From: Gemmatimonadota bacterium
Lineage (GTDB): Bacteria; Gemmatimonadota; Gemmatimonadetes; Palauibacterales; Palauibacteraceae
Assembly: GCA_016649455.1 (NCBI GenBank)
Contig: JAENXO010000093.1
Location: 1-8,499, forward strand
Reading direction: 5' to 3'
Length of the DNA stretch: 8,499 nucleotides
Part shown: positions 6,639-8,499 of the stretch, piece after piece
How positions within the stretch are numbered: the stretch's first letter is position 1
How the letters are laid out: each line of letters begins with the position of its first letter
Made by a program: the position numbers and the translations under genes
Notes under the pieces: generated by a model
The model's database searches: none
The model's input: the letters and a program-made list of their open reading frames with translations, nothing else
Told to the model about the DNA's origin: nothing

Positions 6639-7495
6639 GAGGCGCCGGAAAGTGCCGGGCGGCAGCCCTGCTGCTGATCACTTTCGCGGCGGCCGCCCAC
6701 GCCCAGGAGGCCGAATCCCAGGCGGCTGACGACGTGGCCCGCGAGCTCGCCAATCCGAACACGGCGCTCGCCAGCCTGACGTTCAAGAACCAGTTCCGCT
6801 GGTTCGAGGGCGACCTGCCGGGAGCGGACGAGCAATCGGCCTACACGCTGCTCTTCCAGCCCGTGTTCCCATTCCCCCGGAGCGACGGAAGCAAGATCAT
6901 GTTCCGGCCTGCCGTCCCGTTTCTGGTGGGGCAACCGGTCCCTGCGTCCGAAACCGGGCAGTTCGAATCGAAGACCGGCCTGGGAGACATAGCCTTCGAC
7001 CTCGCCTACGCCTTTCCCCCGAAGAGCAGCCTCATCACAGCGGCAGGGATCATTTCGTCCATTCCTACCGCCACCGGCGGGCTGGGCACCAAGCGCTTCA
7101 CGCTCGGACCGGAATTCCTGCTCGGCGTCGCGACTTCGAAGCACATCGCCCTCGTGTACCCGAATCACCAGTGGGACATCTTCGGCTCGGGAGATGCTGA
7201 TATAAGCCTGACTACGCTGCAACTGGCCTACGTCTACCTGCCGGGCGGTGGTTGGAACGTAGGTTCCGGGCCGATTCTCACATACGACTGGGTCGTCGAG
7301 CAGTGGACGATTCCGCTGCAGGTCAACGTGGGGAAGACGGTCCCCCTGGGGGGCACGGCGTGGAAGCTGTCGTTGGAGGTGAACTACTACGTCGAGAAGG
7401 CGGACGCGTTCGGGCCGGCGTGGATGGTCGGCTTCAACGTCACGCCGGTGCTGAAGAACTACCTGGCCAGCTTCCTGAACGACATCCTGAACTGA
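6635..7495 (+). CDS. Outer-membrane beta-barrel protein, MetA/phenol-degradation type
   Basis: The 286-residue product has a Sec signal peptide (residues 1-23, ending AHA|Q) and then alternating amphipathic strands rich in Gly, Tyr and Trp, typical of a small outer-membrane barrel. Segments such as KTGLGDIAFDLAYAF, SSIPTATGG, GPILTYDW and LQVNVGKTVPLGG match the pattern of the MetA-pathway family of putative outer-membrane channels. Those proteins are thought to pass hydrophobic or aromatic compounds, though the function is poorly tested, and the phenol label says little about the substrate here. The ATG overlaps the phosphatase stop (ATGA), so the two are probably co-translated. The C-terminus (LASFLNDILN) lacks the usual final aromatic residue. 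A general solute channel is the cautious reading. Confidence 0.8.
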   Translation: MRGAGKCRAAALLLITFAAAAHAQEAESQAADDVARELANPNTALASLTFKNQFRWFEGDLPGADEQSAYTLLFQPVFPFPRSDGSKIMFRPAVPFLVGQPVPASETGQFESKTGLGDIAFDLAYAFPPKSSLITAAGIISSIPTATGGLGTKRFTLGPEFLLGVATSKHIALVYPNHQWDIFGSGDADISLTTLQLAYVYLPGGGWNVGSGPILTYDWVVEQWTIPLQVNVGKTVPLGGTAWKLSLEVNYYVEKADAFGPAWMVGFNVTPVLKNYLASFLNDILN

Positions 7496-7506
7496 GGAGC
7501 TGCCGA

Positions 7507-8499
7507 GTGAAGAAACCCAGCCTCGTGGGCCTCCTGGGCGTCGTCGCCCTGGCCCTGCCACCCGTCGCGGGCGCCCAGGAAGCGGACACCGCTGCTGCCG
7601 CCGCCCAGGACACCGTCCGCGCCCGGACCAGCCTCGCAGGTCCCGACCAGGTGGACAACCAGCTGGAGAGCGACGCGCAGCCAAAGGATCCGCTGATTGA
7701 CTTCGGCTTGCTCGATGGGTACTTCGGCTTCAAGGACGACCTGAAGGAAAGCTCGGGGTTCGGCTTCGGGATCGACTACACGGCCGTCTACTTCGGTGCC
7801 AGCGCCGGTCTCGAGGCGGACCATGCGGGCAGTGGCATATTCCGACTGTTCGGCTCCTGGGAACTGGTGGGCCGGGAGTCCGGCAACACCGGCGCTCTCG
7901 TATACAAGATCGAGCACCGGCATAGCTATACGGACGTGACACCCAAGTTCCTCGGCTTCAATCTCGGGTACACGGGGATGTTCGCCGCGCCGTTCAACGA
8001 CGACGAGTTCCGGGTCACGAACCTGTACTGGCGCCAGTCGCTCGGAGGGGGCCGGTTCGCGTTGCTCGGCGGTTTCCTGGACGCCACGGACTACGTGGAC
8101 ATCTTCGGCCTCGGAAGTCCCTGGCTGCATTTCATGAACCTGGCGTTCAGCACCGGCGCCGCGTCGATCGCCCTCCCGAATGACGGCCTGCTCGGCCTGG
8201 CCGGAGCCGCCTGGCTGTCGGATAACATGTACGCCATCGCCAGCATCGGGGACAACGGGTCGGATCCGACCGATCCGTTCAATGGGTTCGACCGGTTCGT
8301 CAACGTGAACGAGTACTTCACCAGCGCGGAAGTCGGCTGGACCACCGCGCAGGACCGGGCCTATTTTGACAACATTCACCTGACTTACTGGCACAGCGAC
8401 GAGAAGTCGGAAGCAGGAGACCCGAGCGGCTGGGGCCTCAATGTCTCGGGCACCTGGCTCTTCGACAGCAAATGGATGCCGTTCCTGCGCGGCGGCTAC
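7507..8499 (+). CDS. OprB-like carbohydrate-selective porin (partial, runs off right edge)
   Basis: GTG at 7507 is preceded by GAGGAG (7494-7499), seven bases away, and lies just after the previous gene's stop, so it belongs to the same operon. The first 331 residues are present with no stop before the edge. Residues 1-23 are a Sec signal peptide (AGA|Q), followed by an Ala-rich acidic linker. Barrel strands then begin near GFGFGIDYTAVYFGA, with repeated Gly/aromatic strands (LVYKIEHRHSY, FLGFNLGYTGMFAAPFND, LYWRQSLGGGRFALLGGFLD, EVGWTT, GWGLNVSGTWLF). The order and motifs match the OprB family, whose classic members pass glucose and other sugars, while many homologues have unknown substrates. 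Nothing here fixes the substrate. The end of the gene and any terminator are outside the window. Confidence 0.85.
   Translation, partial: MKKPSLVGLLGVVALALPPVAGAQEADTAAAAAQDTVRARTSLAGPDQVDNQLESDAQPKDPLIDFGLLDGYFGFKDDLKESSGFGFGIDYTAVYFGASAGLEADHAGSGIFRLFGSWELVGRESGNTGALVYKIEHRHSYTDVTPKFLGFNLGYTGMFAAPFNDDEFRVTNLYWRQSLGGGRFALLGGFLDATDYVDIFGLGSPWLHFMNLAFSTGAASIALPNDGLLGLAGAAWLSDNMYAIASIGDNGSDPTDPFNGFDRFVNVNEYFTSAEVGWTTAQDRAYFDNIHLTYWHSDEKSEAGDPSGWGLNVSGTWLFDSKWMPFLRGGY

Noticed and set aside
6479..7684. Long minus-strand open frame (401 codons) opposite the outer-membrane genes
   Set aside because: The plus strand here encodes the recognisable PhoD C-terminus, the MetA-type barrel and the porin start with ribosome sites. 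The minus frame is Arg/Gly-rich, resembles no family and is explained by high GC.
7459..8394. Minus-strand open frame (311 codons) opposite the porin
   Set aside because: It is a mirror frame of a clear signal-peptide-bearing OprB-like gene, with no ribosome site and no recognisable domain.

Overview
The window looks like chromosomal DNA of a high-GC Gram-negative bacterium. Four products carry Sec signal peptides ending in Ala-Gln, one looks like a lipoprotein, and two look like outer-membrane barrels, so an outer membrane is implied. A gammaproteobacterium or a Gemmatimonadota-like lineage would fit. The sequence has no rRNA or other marker that would decide this.

Layout. Positions 1-126 hold no gene I can support. 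A perfect 14-bp stem-loop (127-162) follows the 3' end of a leftward gene (177-802). That gene encodes a secreted single-pass membrane protein of unknown function, and its last quarter is displaced by an apparent one-base frameshift. A divergent intergenic region of about 190 bp carries repeated GGGAC(C/T)GGT elements around a plausible leftward promoter. Rightward from there comes a large MalT-type LuxR regulator (994-3699). After a 128-bp gap a tightly packed rightward series begins: a 102-aa conserved-type small protein with a TTG start (3828-4136), a periplasmic amidohydrolase (4133-5509), a PhoD-like phosphatase lipoprotein (about 5511-6638), an outer-membrane protein of the MetA/phenol-degradation type (6635-7495), and an OprB-like porin running off the right edge (7507 onward). 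The first two genes of the series overlap by ATGA, as do phoD-like and the MetA-type gene. The porin starts 11 bases after the MetA-type stop.

How the genes may work together (inference). The MalT-type regulator probably senses a small ligand and controls the downstream series and/or the divergent gene. The series encodes two cell-envelope hydrolases and two outer-membrane channel-like proteins. That would suit uptake and periplasmic breakdown of an organic substrate, perhaps a phosphoester or an amide/peptide-like compound.

Most notable points. The phoD-like reading frame has no ATG, GTG or TTG before residue 67, although a full lipoprotein signal and the first catalytic motif lie upstream in frame. 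The amidohydrolase gene just before it is visibly lower in GC than its neighbours, and that change ends at the same junction. I see no CRISPR array, transposase, tRNA, rRNA or integrase.
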